Counted from the first letter of the stretch, positions 6,711-15,224 are shown. The stretch: 16,939 nt of DNA from Oscillospiraceae bacterium (GCA_016296635.1 JAEDIZ010000044.1:1-16939); one strand, 5' to 3'. A program made the numbers and translations. The notes: a model not told the origin generated them from the letters alone.

Positions 6711-7796
6711 CTACATCTCCCCGGAAACTGCTGATGAAATGATTGAGTGGACTTTTTCTGCCGTTGCAGCGATAGAATACCCGGCCCGGATGAGCTGATC
6801 GGAGGTATCAGGACGCGGAGCGCCGCATTTTGAAAGAAGCAGCTCTGTCCATTTCTCTGCGGACATAGACAGATCCACGAACTGAACCAGTCCAGTCAGA
6901 TCGGCTTCTCTCGACACGGCAGAGGAAACAACGCAGGGCAGTCCGGCTGCCTGCGCCTCCACCAGCACGAAGGGAAGTCCCTCAAACAAAGACGGCATCA
7001 GCAGGCAGTCCAGCGCGGACATCCATTCGTTGACGTTGCTGACCGCGCCCGTCAGGATGACGTTCTGCTGCAGATCCTTTTCGCGGATCGCCTTCTCAAC
7101 CTCCGGCCGTAATTCTCCGTCGCCGATCAGAACGACTTTGGCGTTTGGCGCTTTTCTGACCAGCTCCTCTGCAACAAAAATCGCAAAGAGCGGATTTTTC
7201 TCTGGATCCAGCCGTCCTATACAGCCAAACAAAGGAGCGGAGCCGATGGATAAAAGTTCCCTGCATTTTTGACGGTTTGCTTCGGAATAAGCATATTTTT
7301 GCAGATCGATGCCGTTTTGGATTAGTTCATAATCGCGCCCGTCAAACATCCAGCCACCGGCTGCCTTGGAGCAGGCAAACATATGCGTGGCATACCGATG
7401 CAGCGTTTTCCGGCTTTGATTTTCACAAATCCGATGGAAAAGGCTGAGTTTTTTCTGAATGGCCTGCTGATTGCCGGCGCTGTGCGCATGGATGATGCGA
7501 ACCGGCACATCGGCAGCTTTGGCGAATTTCAATTCGTCGATGCTGACGATATCGCAGGTATTGAAATAGAGAACGTCAAAATGGTTTTCCCGGTAGAACC
7601 TCCGCCAGAAGGCGCAATACCGCAGATAATTGTGGCGATTGCGCGGACGGATCCAGGTCTTTCCGTCAATCTCCATCTCCGGCGCGCTGAGAATGATCTC
7701 GTATTTTGCAGGATCCAGCTGGCTGCACAGATTTGAGATGTATGCTTCCACGCCGCCCTTATTCTGGCTGAACCCGATCATAAAAATCCGGATCAT
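6711..7796 (-). CDS. Family 4 glycosyltransferase (EpsF/RfaB-like)
   Basis: A 361-residue GT-B fold enzyme. The N-terminal domain has the glycine-rich acceptor loop FSQNKGGVEAYI (9-20) and IIHAHSAGN (101-109). The C-terminal donor domain has GCIGRLDPEKN (191-201), VVLIGDGELR and the GT4 retaining-enzyme E-x7-E motif EGLPFVLVE (272-280). It would add a sugar from a nucleotide donor to the growing lipid-linked repeat. It is a clear paralogue of the GT4 at 9949-11046: both have a FAC(S/G)xxAGxWMF segment, the same motif spacing, and an EGLxxVLVEAQxAGLPC(V/I)VS run. Its ATG directly abuts the TGA of the GT32 gene, with AGGTGA overlapping that region. It ends in TAG. Confidence 0.92.
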   Translation of the reverse strand: MIRIFMIGFSQNKGGVEAYISNLCSQLDPAKYEIILSAPEMEIDGKTWIRPRNRHNYLRYCAFWRRFYRENHFDVLYFNTCDIVSIDELKFAKAADVPVRIIHAHSAGNQQAIQKKLSLFHRICENQSRKTLHRYATHMFACSKAAGGWMFDGRDYELIQNGIDLQKYAYSEANRQKCRELLSIGSAPLFGCIGRLDPEKNPLFAIFVAEELVRKAPNAKVVLIGDGELRPEVEKAIREKDLQQNVILTGAVSNVNEWMSALDCLLMPSLFEGLPFVLVEAQAAGLPCVVSSAVSREADLTGLVQFVDLSMSAEKWTELLLSKCGAPRPDTSDQLIRAGYSIAATAEKVHSIISSAVSGEM

Positions 7797-8504
7797 TCAA
7801 TCACCTGCCTGATGTTTTTTGTGGAAGAGGTCTTTCCCAAGCAGTCTGTGAACCGGCCGCATAAGACTGCTTCTGATTCTGACATCCCAACTCAGCCAGC
7901 TTTTCCCATACCAATGAATAGAATAGGTGTTTTTTGTTTTCGTCTGGATACCGGTAGGGTTATCAAACGGATTCAGATAGTCTGCAGGCAAAATGACGGC
8001 ATCCGAAAGAATCTGTTTTTCGCCGGAAAGCTGAAGCCCGGAACGAAGAAGAGCATCTGTGTTAAGCCTCGGGCATCCGATTACGCCGTGTTTTCCGTCA
8101 AGCAGCGGCGTGTATTCGTCCATCATCTGCAAAACAAGGCTGTTCCCGGCCTCTGCGCCGAAGCCTTCGCCGGTATTGATGTACTGCGATTCTTCAAATC
8201 CAAAGAAGGCCGGATATGAAAGCAGATCATCAAAAGAGCGGATCGCTTCTACATCGGTGTCAAAATAGATGCCGCCATGCTCATGAATGACGAAAAGCCG
8301 GACATAGTCCGTCAGAAACGCGTATTTTTTGCTTTCGTAGCACATTTTGGTGTATGCGTTCATGTTGACATCAAAGTTATCTTCATTCCACTCGATGATC
8401 TCGTAATCCGGCATCTGTTTTTTCCAGCTGGCAATACACTTTTGCGCCAGCTTCGGTTTTTCTCCACGGCCGAACCAGCAATAGTGAATTTTTTTCGGAA
8501 TCAT
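7797..8504 (-). CDS. GT32 family glycosyltransferase (DXD sugar-binding protein)
   Basis: A 235-residue protein of the 'glycosyltransferase sugar-binding region containing DXD motif' family. It opens IPKKIHYCWFGRGEKP (2-17), followed by WKKQMPDYEIIEWNEDN, then the core LTDYVRLFVIHEHGGIYFDTD (64-84). In that core D66/R69, GGIYFD and the DxD at 82-84 are the diagnostic residues. These retaining enzymes transfer hexoses (for example mannose, galactose or GlcNAc) using Mn-bound nucleotide sugars. In Gram-positive capsule loci they act on the lipid-linked repeat unit. It has AAGAGG six bases before ATG 8504. Downstream, its TGA abuts the ATG of a GT4 gene, so the two are probably translated together. 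Which sugar it uses is not predictable here. Confidence 0.93.
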   Translation of the reverse strand: MIPKKIHYCWFGRGEKPKLAQKCIASWKKQMPDYEIIEWNEDNFDVNMNAYTKMCYESKKYAFLTDYVRLFVIHEHGGIYFDTDVEAIRSFDDLLSYPAFFGFEESQYINTGEGFGAEAGNSLVLQMMDEYTPLLDGKHGVIGCPRLNTDALLRSGLQLSGEKQILSDAVILPADYLNPFDNPTGIQTKTKNTYSIHWYGKSWLSWDVRIRSSLMRPVHRLLGKDLFHKKHQAGD

Positions 8505-8515
8505 TGCAGACCTCT

Positions 8516-9055
8516 TTATACTCGAAATGCAATATATCGTTCTGTGGCATTTTCCTTCGGGTGGATCGTGCCGGGGTTGCCGATGACGATACTATGACTT
8601 GGAACATCAAAATTGACAAAGGCATTGGGCGCAATCATGACATCGTCACCAACGGTGATATTCCCAATGACTGTGGCATTGATTCCAATGGAAACGCAGC
8701 TGCCGATTGTGGGGCAGCCTTCCCGCCTGCCGCGGTTTTCCCTGCCGATGGTGCAGCCTTTATGCAGGTTTACATTATTTCCGAGCGTTGCATCGCCGGC
8801 AACCGTGATGTTGTAAGCATGACCAAGGTATAGACCGTGCCCGATCTGTGCCTTCGGAGAAATCTCCAATCCGTATTTTTCAGAAAAACGGTGCAGCCTG
8901 AGACGGCGAAAAACTGTCATTTTTTCGTTCGCTTTTCGCCAGCATCTGACGAACCGGATCTGATGAGAAAAGAGATACTGGATACAGCTCTTGATGCCGA
9001 AACGGTATGAAGTTCCCGTCATGCGAAGGTAATCTTCCCGAAAAAACTGGTTCAT
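8516..9055 (-). CDS. O-acetyltransferase, left-handed beta-helix (serine acetyltransferase-like)
   Basis: A 179-residue protein. A helical N-terminal region (about 1-60) is followed by hexapeptide repeats: ISPKAQIGHGLYLGHAYNI (65-83), then VAGDATLGNNVNLHKGCTIG, then PTIGSCVSIGINATVIG and ITVGDDVMIAPNAFVNFDVP. It resembles CysE-type serine acetyltransferases, but in this setting it is more likely a capsule-sugar acetyltransferase using acetyl-CoA. The histidines at 73, 79 and 98 are candidates for catalysis. It lies between a GT2 (one base from that stop) and the GT32 gene, fitting a decorating enzyme acting in the cytoplasm before flipping. Its short N-terminal domain and the absence of cysteine-pathway neighbours argue against a housekeeping CysE role. 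Confidence 0.87.
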   Translation of the reverse strand: MNQFFREDYLRMTGTSYRFGIKSCIQYLFSHQIRFVRCWRKANEKMTVFRRLRLHRFSEKYGLEISPKAQIGHGLYLGHAYNITVAGDATLGNNVNLHKGCTIGRENRGRREGCPTIGSCVSIGINATVIGNITVGDDVMIAPNAFVNFDVPSHSIVIGNPGTIHPKENATERYIAFRV

Positions 9056-9056
9056 A

Positions 9057-9965
9057 TCAAATACCCTGTGTCTTTCCCTTTACCCGAATATAAATTGTCA
9101 GCAGCCATCCAAACGGGAGAGCCAATACAGTCAGCCACTTTTTTGGCGATTCTTTCAGAAAATGCCGGTTTTTTGAGAGAATGCTGCTGGAAACGTAATG
9201 GATACAGTCAATAAGCAGCCGTTTTTTGGACTGCGGATACTGCATACAGATCTTACGCCAAAAAGCAAAGCCTCGCGGGTTTTTCAGATACTGGCGGATC
9301 ATGGTGCTGCTCGAACCGTCCGCCTGATATTCGACCTTGCAGAGAACTTCCGGCAGAACTGCCAGCTGATAGTTCTGATCGATCAGACGGTATTTGTATG
9401 CCAGAGCAACGTATTTTTCTCCGGGAAAAATCGGATAAGGAGGCACACTTTTGATAATATCTGTCCGGTAGATCAGCTTTTTATCGCCGCTGCCGCCGTT
9501 TTGATAGTAGCCGCACAAAGTCGTCTCAGTCAAACCTTCGGGAAAACCCGTGCCGATGATTTTTCCGGATTGCAGATCCGCATCCAGCCCGATGATGCCC
9601 GCATAGCCCAAATGCCTGACAGAGGTCCATTTTTCCAGGATCAGCTGCACAGCGTTGTCTGCCATGCAATCGTCAGAGTCGATGCAGACGTTCAGCTCTG
9701 TGGTGATGTTTTCGTAAGCCGTATTGTGCGCGGTATGCATTCCGCCGTTTTCTTTGAAAATATATCGGATCTCAAATCCGTTGTCCTGCTGCATCCAGTT
9801 CTCTGCAAGGCTTCGGGTCTGATCGGTGGATCCGTCGTCAACAATCAGCCAGAGAAAGTCCTTGCAGGTCTGTTTTTTCAGAGATTCAAAGGTTCGCGGA
9901 AGCGTGTGCGCACGGTTATATGCGGGTGTAAATACAGTAAGAATCGGGTCAGTTGATTTGTTCAT
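9057..9965 (-). CDS. Family 2 glycosyltransferase
   Basis: A 302-residue GT2 enzyme. After a short lead it reads ILTVFTPAYNRAHTLPRTFE, then WLIVDDGSTDQTRSL, GGMHTAHNTAYE and the metal site CIDSDD (94-99). The TPAYNRAHTLPR opening and MHTAHN segment resemble capsule GT2 enzymes of Firmicutes rather than the YNVEKYL group seen in the other two GT2 genes here. The C-terminal half is basic with one hydrophobic stretch near the end (LTVLALPFGWLLTIYI), possibly a membrane-surface anchor. I start at ATG 9965, which overlaps the end of the GT4 gene by 17 bases. The only AGGAG is 16 bases upstream, longer than ideal. An upstream in-frame ATG at 10124 would give 53 extra residues encoded inside the GT4 gene and is rejected. 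Confidence 0.9.
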   Translation of the reverse strand: MNKSTDPILTVFTPAYNRAHTLPRTFESLKKQTCKDFLWLIVDDGSTDQTRSLAENWMQQDNGFEIRYIFKENGGMHTAHNTAYENITTELNVCIDSDDCMADNAVQLILEKWTSVRHLGYAGIIGLDADLQSGKIIGTGFPEGLTETTLCGYYQNGGSGDKKLIYRTDIIKSVPPYPIFPGEKYVALAYKYRLIDQNYQLAVLPEVLCKVEYQADGSSSTMIRQYLKNPRGFAFWRKICMQYPQSKKRLLIDCIHYVSSSILSKNRHFLKESPKKWLTVLALPFGWLLTIYIRVKGKTQGI

Positions 9966-11046
9966 AGGCGTTGAGGTAATACTCCTGCAGTTTCGCCGCT
10001 TCGGCGGAAATATCAAAGCCATGCGATGCGATTTCTTCGTGTCGGTCAATTCGCATAGTGTTTTTCTTTTTGAGAATTGTTCTTGCCCAATCATCTGCTG
10101 AGGATGACAATTTTTCAAATGCAACGAGGTCGGTCAATTGGACTTCACTGGGGATCGTATCCGATACGATGCAAGGAAGGCCTGCTGTCTGTGCTTCAAC
10201 CAGAACGATTCCGAGTCCCTCATAGATTGACGGAAAAACAAACAAGTCCATTGCCTGCAGCAGAGCGGATACATCTTCCCGCACGCCGGTCATGATGACG
10301 GATTTTTCCAGCCGCAACGCAGCAATTTTTGCCTCGATCTGTTTCCGCAGATCACCGTCACCCACAAGCAGAAGCATACTGTCCGGCGTTTTCTCATGAA
10401 CCGCAGCAAAAATTTCCAACAGTTTCATGTGATTTTTGGCAGGCGAAAAGCGGCCGACATGTCCGACGACCAATGCGTCCGGGGAAATCTGAAGCTCGCG
10501 CCGCACATCCTCGCGTACCTGCGGGCGAAACCGGAAAGCTTCGGTATCTATGGCATTCGGAACGATCTCAAACGGAGCGCCGCGGAACATCCACCGCCCG
10601 GCCTCCTGCCCGCAGGCAAAGAGCTTTGTGGCGTAACAGGGGATCAGACGGCGGTAAAAGAGCTTGATCGGATATTTGAGATTGTAATCCTGGCGGCTGC
10701 TGTGACTGTGTGCGATTCTTACGGGAATACCATGCTGCATGGCAGACTTCAGAATCACGGAGCTCAGGCAGTCCTGATGCACGTGAACGGTTCTGTACTC
10801 CGGATGTGCATCAAAAAACGCATCAAGTGCGCAGTGATAAGATCGGCTCCAGGGAACGAGCCTCGGCAGGCGGAAGATTTTTCCGCCCAGTGATTCTATC
10901 TCGTCATCATAATCGGCCCGAAAATCCCGATGCACGAGAAAATCAAATTGAACGCGGGAACGATCAATGTGCCGATAATAATTCATCAGCATGGTTTCCA
11001 GACCGCCTCGCCCCATATAGGTAACAACATGAAGTACTCTGATCAA
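9949..11046 (-). CDS. Family 4 glycosyltransferase (EpsF-like)
   Basis: A 365-residue GT-B enzyme. The N-terminus reads IRVLHVVTYMGRGGLETMLM, the usual EpsF-type acceptor-domain loop, then IAHSHSSRQD (111-120). The donor domain has VGHVGRFSPAKN (194-205), LLLVGDGDLR and the E-x7-E motif EGLGIVLVE (276-284). It would transfer one sugar of the repeat unit on the cytoplasmic side. The start is a TTG (11046-11044) with AGGAAG nine bases upstream; no ATG or GTG fits better, because the conserved IRVLHVV begins right after it. It follows the polymerase gene after a 40-base gap and is paralogous to the GT4 at 6711-7796, from which it is separated by three genes. Confidence 0.92.
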   Translation of the reverse strand: MIRVLHVVTYMGRGGLETMLMNYYRHIDRSRVQFDFLVHRDFRADYDDEIESLGGKIFRLPRLVPWSRSYHCALDAFFDAHPEYRTVHVHQDCLSSVILKSAMQHGIPVRIAHSHSSRQDYNLKYPIKLFYRRLIPCYATKLFACGQEAGRWMFRGAPFEIVPNAIDTEAFRFRPQVREDVRRELQISPDALVVGHVGRFSPAKNHMKLLEIFAAVHEKTPDSMLLLVGDGDLRKQIEAKIAALRLEKSVIMTGVREDVSALLQAMDLFVFPSIYEGLGIVLVEAQTAGLPCIVSDTIPSEVQLTDLVAFEKLSSSADDWARTILKKKNTMRIDRHEEIASHGFDISAEAAKLQEYYLNAYEQIN

Positions 11047-11086
11047 AATTTTACACTTCCTACAGAACTGAAATAATTTCTGTGAT

Positions 11087-12196
11087 CTATATCAAATGCC
11101 ACGTAAAATGGAACTGGTAGAAATAGAATGCGAGATAACAGACACACATGAAGATCGTCACCGCACGGGCACTTCGCCGGTCAAAAATGGTTTCGATTTC
11201 AAATGGCAGAAGCACGTAGTTGAACATACCTGCGTATATGGGCAGCCGGCCCATAAAAATGCCGCTGGTGGCCATTGCGATGACCCATAATGAAGTCGCT
11301 ACGATGGACATATTCACGCAGATGTTCATGATCGGGTCATTTGCAGTCTTCAGCTGTTTTCTGCCAAACAGCGCAAGAATCGTCGGGATGGCGTGAACCA
11401 GCACGCGGATGGGATTGGCACCGTCATCGCCGGAGGATGTCCAGGAATACACGCTCTCGCTGTACTGCGTATCCTGCACGGCGGCGTTCAGAATCTCCGT
11501 GAACCGATCTGTTCGCATAAGTGCGTAGAACGCAAGAATGACTGCCAGCATGGAAAAAACATTCCATGGCTTTCTTCGCGCGACCAACACGATGGGCATC
11601 ATAATGACTGCGGTCATGTGGATGGTGCAGGCCAAAGCGAACAGAAGAAGAAAACGGAGATATTTTTTGTCCAGATAGAGCGGGAACGCCAGCAGGAGGA
11701 TGGAAACGGCAAGAAACTGCCGCATACCGTTGAACATCCAGGAAAAATACTCCGCGCTGGCAACGAAAAGAAAAATCGAAAGGATGTACTGACTCGAATA
11801 CCGGCGGTAAAACGTGACAACGGCAAGGCCTTCAATGACCGCGATGATCAACAGAAACGGTGTGTGACTGCTGCCGAAAAGACGCTTGATCACAAAGGCA
11901 AAAACGGTAAAGCCGGGATCCTTCGGATTCGCGTGCTGGCTGTCTTGCAGGCCGGAAAAGGAATCCGGCAATTCACTGTAGAAACGGATATAGGCGTTTG
12001 TATCCGCATAGCCGGCGCCGCTGCGGAAGCCTGCCCATAAAATGACCGGCAAAAAAACCAGAACGGCAAAGAAACGGTTTGTACGGATAACAGACTGTCC
12101 ATGCAGGTATTCTGTTTGCGTGCATTTATAAGTGTTGCTGACAAGAGCCATGACACCCAGCCATATGACCGTGCCGATGATTCCGATGGTCCGCAT
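11087..12196 (-). CDS. wzy: EpsG family polysaccharide polymerase (Wzy-type)
   Basis: A 369-residue multi-spanning membrane protein of the EpsG family. It has the characteristic first-loop motif FRSGAGYADTNAYIRFY (57-73; R-x-G-x-G-x-x-DTxxY) and a second one, FNGMRQFLAVSI (155-166), where the N-x-x-RQ is typical. About ten hydrophobic stretches follow. EpsG/Wzy proteins join flipped, lipid-linked repeat units on the outer face of the membrane. As the only polymerase candidate in the window it is the natural partner of the Wzx flippase at 750-2249. Translation is probably strong: AGGAGG five bases before ATG 12196 overlaps the TAG stop of the upstream GT4 gene. Low sequence conservation in this family means its linkage specificity is unknown. 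Confidence 0.9.
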   Translation of the reverse strand: MRTIGIIGTVIWLGVMALVSNTYKCTQTEYLHGQSVIRTNRFFAVLVFLPVILWAGFRSGAGYADTNAYIRFYSELPDSFSGLQDSQHANPKDPGFTVFAFVIKRLFGSSHTPFLLIIAVIEGLAVVTFYRRYSSQYILSIFLFVASAEYFSWMFNGMRQFLAVSILLLAFPLYLDKKYLRFLLLFALACTIHMTAVIMMPIVLVARRKPWNVFSMLAVILAFYALMRTDRFTEILNAAVQDTQYSESVYSWTSSGDDGANPIRVLVHAIPTILALFGRKQLKTANDPIMNICVNMSIVATSLWVIAMATSGIFMGRLPIYAGMFNYVLLPFEIETIFDRRSARAVTIFMCVCYLAFYFYQFHFTWHLI

Positions 12197-12201
12197 GCCT
12201 G

Positions 12202-12207
12202 CCTCCT
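12202..12207 (-). promoter_or_regulatory. Strong ribosome binding site of the polymerase gene
   Basis: A perfect AGGAGG on the minus strand, five bases before ATG 12196 and overlapping the upstream TAG stop (12206-12208). It allows re-initiation or strong independent initiation. Confidence 0.8.
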
Positions 12208-13366
12208 AAGTTTTTATTGCTGATTTCTGCTCCAATAATTCAGAAAATAGCTTTGCCAGTTCTGCCTGTACGGCGGAAACCGTATATTGCTGAACCTTTT
12301 GGAATCCCGCCTCGCCCATCTGGGCAGACAGGGCAGCATCCTGCGCGAGCTCTTCGATACGCGCGGCAAGCGCTTCTGCATCGCCGCAGGAAAACAGGAA
12401 GCCCGTTTTTCCGTCTTCGACAAGCTCGTTATGACCGCGGTTCCGGGACGCCACAACGGGCTTTTTACAGAGCATGGCCTCCATGATGTTGAGCGGCAGT
12501 CCTTCTCTGTGGCTGCAGGATACGATTAGATCCATAGCGGGGGCAAGCTGATCGAGATCCGTCCGATACCCCAGCAGTTTTACATGATCCTGCAGATCAA
12601 GCTGCGATATCAGAGCCGAAAGCTCCTCTGCCATCGCTCCTTTGCCGGCAAGAAAAACCCGAAGATCGGGCAGGGCGTTTTTCAAAATGGATGCGGCGGT
12701 GATCAATGTTTCCTGATCTTTGTTTTTGTTCAACTCACCGGTGCAGAGAATGGAAAAATTCTCTTTTGCCAAGTTCTCCCGGCTGCGCACGGCCTGGCAC
12801 AGTTCGCTTGGCTGCGGGTGAAAGCGGTCTGTGCGCACGCCGATACCGTGTATCATGTTTACGGAGTCTGCGTGCATTTTTTTCGCTCTGCCGAAGTCCT
12901 CGCGGTTGATTGTAATGATTTCATCGCAGAACCGCGATGCGAATAATTCTGCCGGATAAAAAAGAAGCCAGTTGAGCAATGGTGCACCGGAATAAAAATG
13001 AAAGCCATGCACCATATAAATGACTTTTGTGCCGTTTTTTCTTGTGCGTTTTGCAGCCAGTCTGGTGGCAAAACCCATTACGGGTTCGTTTGTCCAGATG
13101 ATGTCGTATTGTTTGCTGCAGATGACCTTTTTCAAGTCCTGATATCCGGTCAGATTTTTCAGAGAAAACGGATTGCGGACAAGCCGCACCGTATGGATCT
13201 TTTTTGTGAAAGGTGCTGCTTTCTGATGGATCTCACTCATACGACCGCCTACATCCGAGCAGGCAATCTCAACATCATAACCGTGTTCAGACAGATACTC
13301 CAAGTGCGGCAGCAGAAATTGCACCATCATCAGATCTGTGGAAGTAATTAGAATTCGTCTGTTCAA
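12206..13366 (-). CDS. Family 4 glycosyltransferase (EpsD-like)
   Basis: A 386-residue GT-B enzyme. It begins RRILITSTDLMMVQFLLPHL and contains MVHGFHFYSGAPLLNWLLF (118-136), the stretch typical of EpsD-like GT4 enzymes in which HGFHFYxGAP..NW recurs. The donor domain has ILCTGELNKNKDQ (206-218), FLAGKGAMAEEL and the E-x7-E pair in EGLPLNIME (288-296). It would act early or mid-way in repeat-unit assembly on the inner membrane face. The start is a TTG at 13366-13364 that overlaps the TGA of the transketolase C-half gene (TTGA), with GAGGCGG eight bases upstream. The next possible ATG would remove the conserved first strand. Its stop is TAG, one of three natural TAG stops in the operon. Confidence 0.92.
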   Translation of the reverse strand: MNRRILITSTDLMMVQFLLPHLEYLSEHGYDVEIACSDVGGRMSEIHQKAAPFTKKIHTVRLVRNPFSLKNLTGYQDLKKVICSKQYDIIWTNEPVMGFATRLAAKRTRKNGTKVIYMVHGFHFYSGAPLLNWLLFYPAELFASRFCDEIITINREDFGRAKKMHADSVNMIHGIGVRTDRFHPQPSELCQAVRSRENLAKENFSILCTGELNKNKDQETLITAASILKNALPDLRVFLAGKGAMAEELSALISQLDLQDHVKLLGYRTDLDQLAPAMDLIVSCSHREGLPLNIMEAMLCKKPVVASRNRGHNELVEDGKTGFLFSCGDAEALAARIEELAQDAALSAQMGEAGFQKVQQYTVSAVQAELAKLFSELLEQKSAIKT

Positions 13367-14280
13367 AAAAGGGCCGCCTCAATTCTGTCAACAATGTGTC
13401 TGCTGCTCATTGCGTACTGTTCCCGCAAGTATTTCTGATTACCAACAAGTGTGGCGTACTGATCGTTCATGCCGATTCGTAAAAGCCTCGCATGAGCGGG
13501 AAGCTCCGCCAGTACCTCCGCAACCGCGCTTCCGAAGCCACCGGAAAGGTTATGCTCCTCGCAGGTGACGATCAGCTCATGGGATGAGGCGCATTGCAGG
13601 ATGACGTCCCAGTCGATGGGCTTTACAGTGGGGAAGGTATAGATGGTAGGGGTGATCCCCTTTTTATGCAGTTCGCTGCAGGCGGCATCCACTTCTTCAA
13701 AGATTGCCCCGGTCGAAAAAATAGCGACCCGGCTGCCCTGCCGGACATGGATTGCTTTTCCGATTTGGAACTGCTCTAATTTCTCATGAATCCGTTTTTC
13801 GCCGCCGCGTCCGAGCCGCAGATAACAGGTACCGGGGTAAGCTGCGATTGCCTTTGTGATTTCTTCTGCCTCAACGAGATCGCCGGGACAGAAGACAGCA
13901 ACATCCGGAAGAGCCCGCATCACGGCGATATCCTCTGTGGCTTGATGGCTCATGCCCAAAGCACCATATACAAAGCCACCGCCAACACAGACGATTTTCA
14001 CATTGGCATGATGATAGGCGCAGTCGTTTCGAATTTGCTCCAGACAGCGCAGCGTGGGAAAATTGCCGATGGAATATGTAAAAACGGTCTTTCCTTCCAA
14101 AGCCATTCCTGCAGCGACGGTTGTCATGTTCTGCTCTGCAATCCCGGCGTTGATAAACTGATCCGGAACAGCTTCCCAGAATGGTTTCAAAACGCCAAAC
14201 CCGAGATCACCGGTAATCAGTTCAATGTTTTTGTCCTTTTGCGCCAGTTTGATCAGAGTCCTGACAAAAGTGTCTCTCAT
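13363..14280 (-). CDS. Transketolase C-terminal subunit (split transketolase)
   Basis: A 305-residue protein equal to the middle and C-terminal domains of transketolase. The catalytic glutamate lies in NAGIAEQNM (44-52, E49), the cofactor that it activates being thiamine diphosphate. It also has GMSHQATEDIAVMRALPD (109-126), CPGDLVEAEE and a C-terminal domain with CEEHNLSGGFGSAVAE. With the N-half encoded just upstream it should form the active site at the subunit interface. Together they are about 620 residues, close to a one-chain enzyme. The family transfers a two-carbon ketol group between sugar phosphates. I start at ATG 14280, overlapping the upstream stop by four bases, because AAAGGAG lies seven bases before it; the longer start at 14304 has no comparable site. 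Location among capsule genes suggests a dedicated sugar-making role, not pentose-phosphate housekeeping. Confidence 0.9.
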   Translation of the reverse strand: MRDTFVRTLIKLAQKDKNIELITGDLGFGVLKPFWEAVPDQFINAGIAEQNMTTVAAGMALEGKTVFTYSIGNFPTLRCLEQIRNDCAYHHANVKIVCVGGGFVYGALGMSHQATEDIAVMRALPDVAVFCPGDLVEAEEITKAIAAYPGTCYLRLGRGGEKRIHEKLEQFQIGKAIHVRQGSRVAIFSTGAIFEEVDAACSELHKKGITPTIYTFPTVKPIDWDVILQCASSHELIVTCEEHNLSGGFGSAVAEVLAELPAHARLLRIGMNDQYATLVGNQKYLREQYAMSSRHIVDRIEAALF

Positions 14281-15224
14281 ACCGGGTCTCCTTTCTGCAT
14301 CCATGTCGGTGCATATGTTGCGCTCATGGTATGGTCGCGGAAAATATCCGCATCTTCGCCGGGAAGGATAGGATTGGAGATTCCGTCCGGCGTGTACGGA
14401 TCTTCGATTCCGTCCGGCTTCGACCGGTGCAGCTGCATGACCGCACCGTCATATTCCCAGTCACTATGTGGAAAACGGTAATGCCAAAGAATATCGTTTT
14501 CCATAAAATCGATGCCTTTTCCCTTTGCCGTGTTGGCGATGATTACGGTTGGCTTGTGAAGCTCGTTTTCTGCACTTTGCAGCGCGGCACGGAGCGCGTC
14601 ATGGTCATTGCCGTCGATTTCCAGCGTGTTCCAGCCAAAAGCCTGCCATTTTGAGGAAAGACTCTCAAGTTCGATTGTTTTTTCACAGAAATCGAGGCTC
14701 TGCATATGATTGTGGTCAATGATTGCAACAAGATTATCCAGACGAAAATGATTTGCAAACAAAGCGGCTTCCCATACGGAACCCTCGTCACATTCTCCGT
14801 CACCCAATACAACAAAAACGCGGTGCTTTTTATGATCCTGTTTTGCAGCGAAAGCCATGCCGGCAGCGGCAGACAGACCGTGACCAAGGCTGCCGGTAGA
14901 AAAATCAACACCGGGCAGATGATGCGAAACATGACCCGAGAGACGGCTGCCATTTGCATAGTGCGTTTTCAGTTCCTCAGACGGGAAAAAACCGCTTTCT
15001 GCCAAAGCAGCATAAATGGCAGCACCGGCATGCCCTTTGCTGAGAATGAACCGGTCACGCTCGTCCCATTTGGGATGCTCGGGATTGAATTGCATAATAT
15101 CTGCATAGAGAACAGCGATAATATCAGCAACGGAAAGGACGGAGGCAATGTGGCTTCCGCCGGAAATATGCGTCATTTCAATTCCGTGGCGGCGTATCAG
15201 CCACGCTAACTGGGTACTGGTCAT
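14277..15224 (-). CDS. Transketolase N-terminal subunit, TPP-binding (split transketolase)
   Basis: A 315-residue protein equal to the thiamine-diphosphate-binding domain of transketolase. It shows FILSKGHAGAA (59-69, H65), STGSLGHGLSAAAGMA (109-124, H115) and the TPP motif starting GDGECDEGSVWEAALF (141-156) and closing at IIDHN (168-172). The GDG and N172 hold the Mg-diphosphate. Known split transketolases work as N/C pairs; examples include the apulose-4-phosphate transketolase subunits, and many uncharacterised pairs sit in polysaccharide loci. The gene is tightly coupled to the C-half by an ATGA overlap. AGGAGG lies five bases before ATG 15224. Donor and acceptor are unknown. The neighbouring aldo/keto reductase and sugar transferases make a precursor of the polysaccharide the likeliest product. 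Confidence 0.92.
   Translation of the reverse strand: MTSTQLAWLIRRHGIEMTHISGGSHIASVLSVADIIAVLYADIMQFNPEHPKWDERDRFILSKGHAGAAIYAALAESGFFPSEELKTHYANGSRLSGHVSHHLPGVDFSTGSLGHGLSAAAGMAFAAKQDHKKHRVFVVLGDGECDEGSVWEAALFANHFRLDNLVAIIDHNHMQSLDFCEKTIELESLSSKWQAFGWNTLEIDGNDHDALRAALQSAENELHKPTVIIANTAKGKGIDFMENDILWHYRFPHSDWEYDGAVMQLHRSKPDGIEDPYTPDGISNPILPGEDADIFRDHTMSATYAPTWMQKGDPV
14288..14294 (-). promoter_or_regulatory. Ribosome binding site fixing the transketolase C-half start
   Basis: AAAGGAG on the minus strand, seven bases before ATG 14280, inside the last codons of the N-half gene. It decides for the start overlapping the stop (ATGA) against the ATG at 14304. Confidence 0.8.

Noticed and set aside
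9198..9956. 252-codon + strand frame
   Set aside because: Antisense to a GT2 with clear motifs. The translation shows no recognisable domain and no ribosome binding site, a codon-bias shadow.
9966..10124. N-terminal extension of the GT2 gene to ATG 10124
   Set aside because: The extra 53 residues come from the alternative frame of the upstream GT4 gene and precede the normal GT2 start.
11047..11086. Short inverted repeat (CAGAA/TTCTG) in the 40-base gap after the polymerase gene
   Set aside because: The arms are only five bases with no T run after them, so it is not a credible terminator or regulatory site.
11393..12040. 215-codon + strand frame opposite the polymerase gene
   Set aside because: The translation is very His/Lys/Gln-rich, as expected from the antisense of a hydrophobic membrane protein; not a gene.
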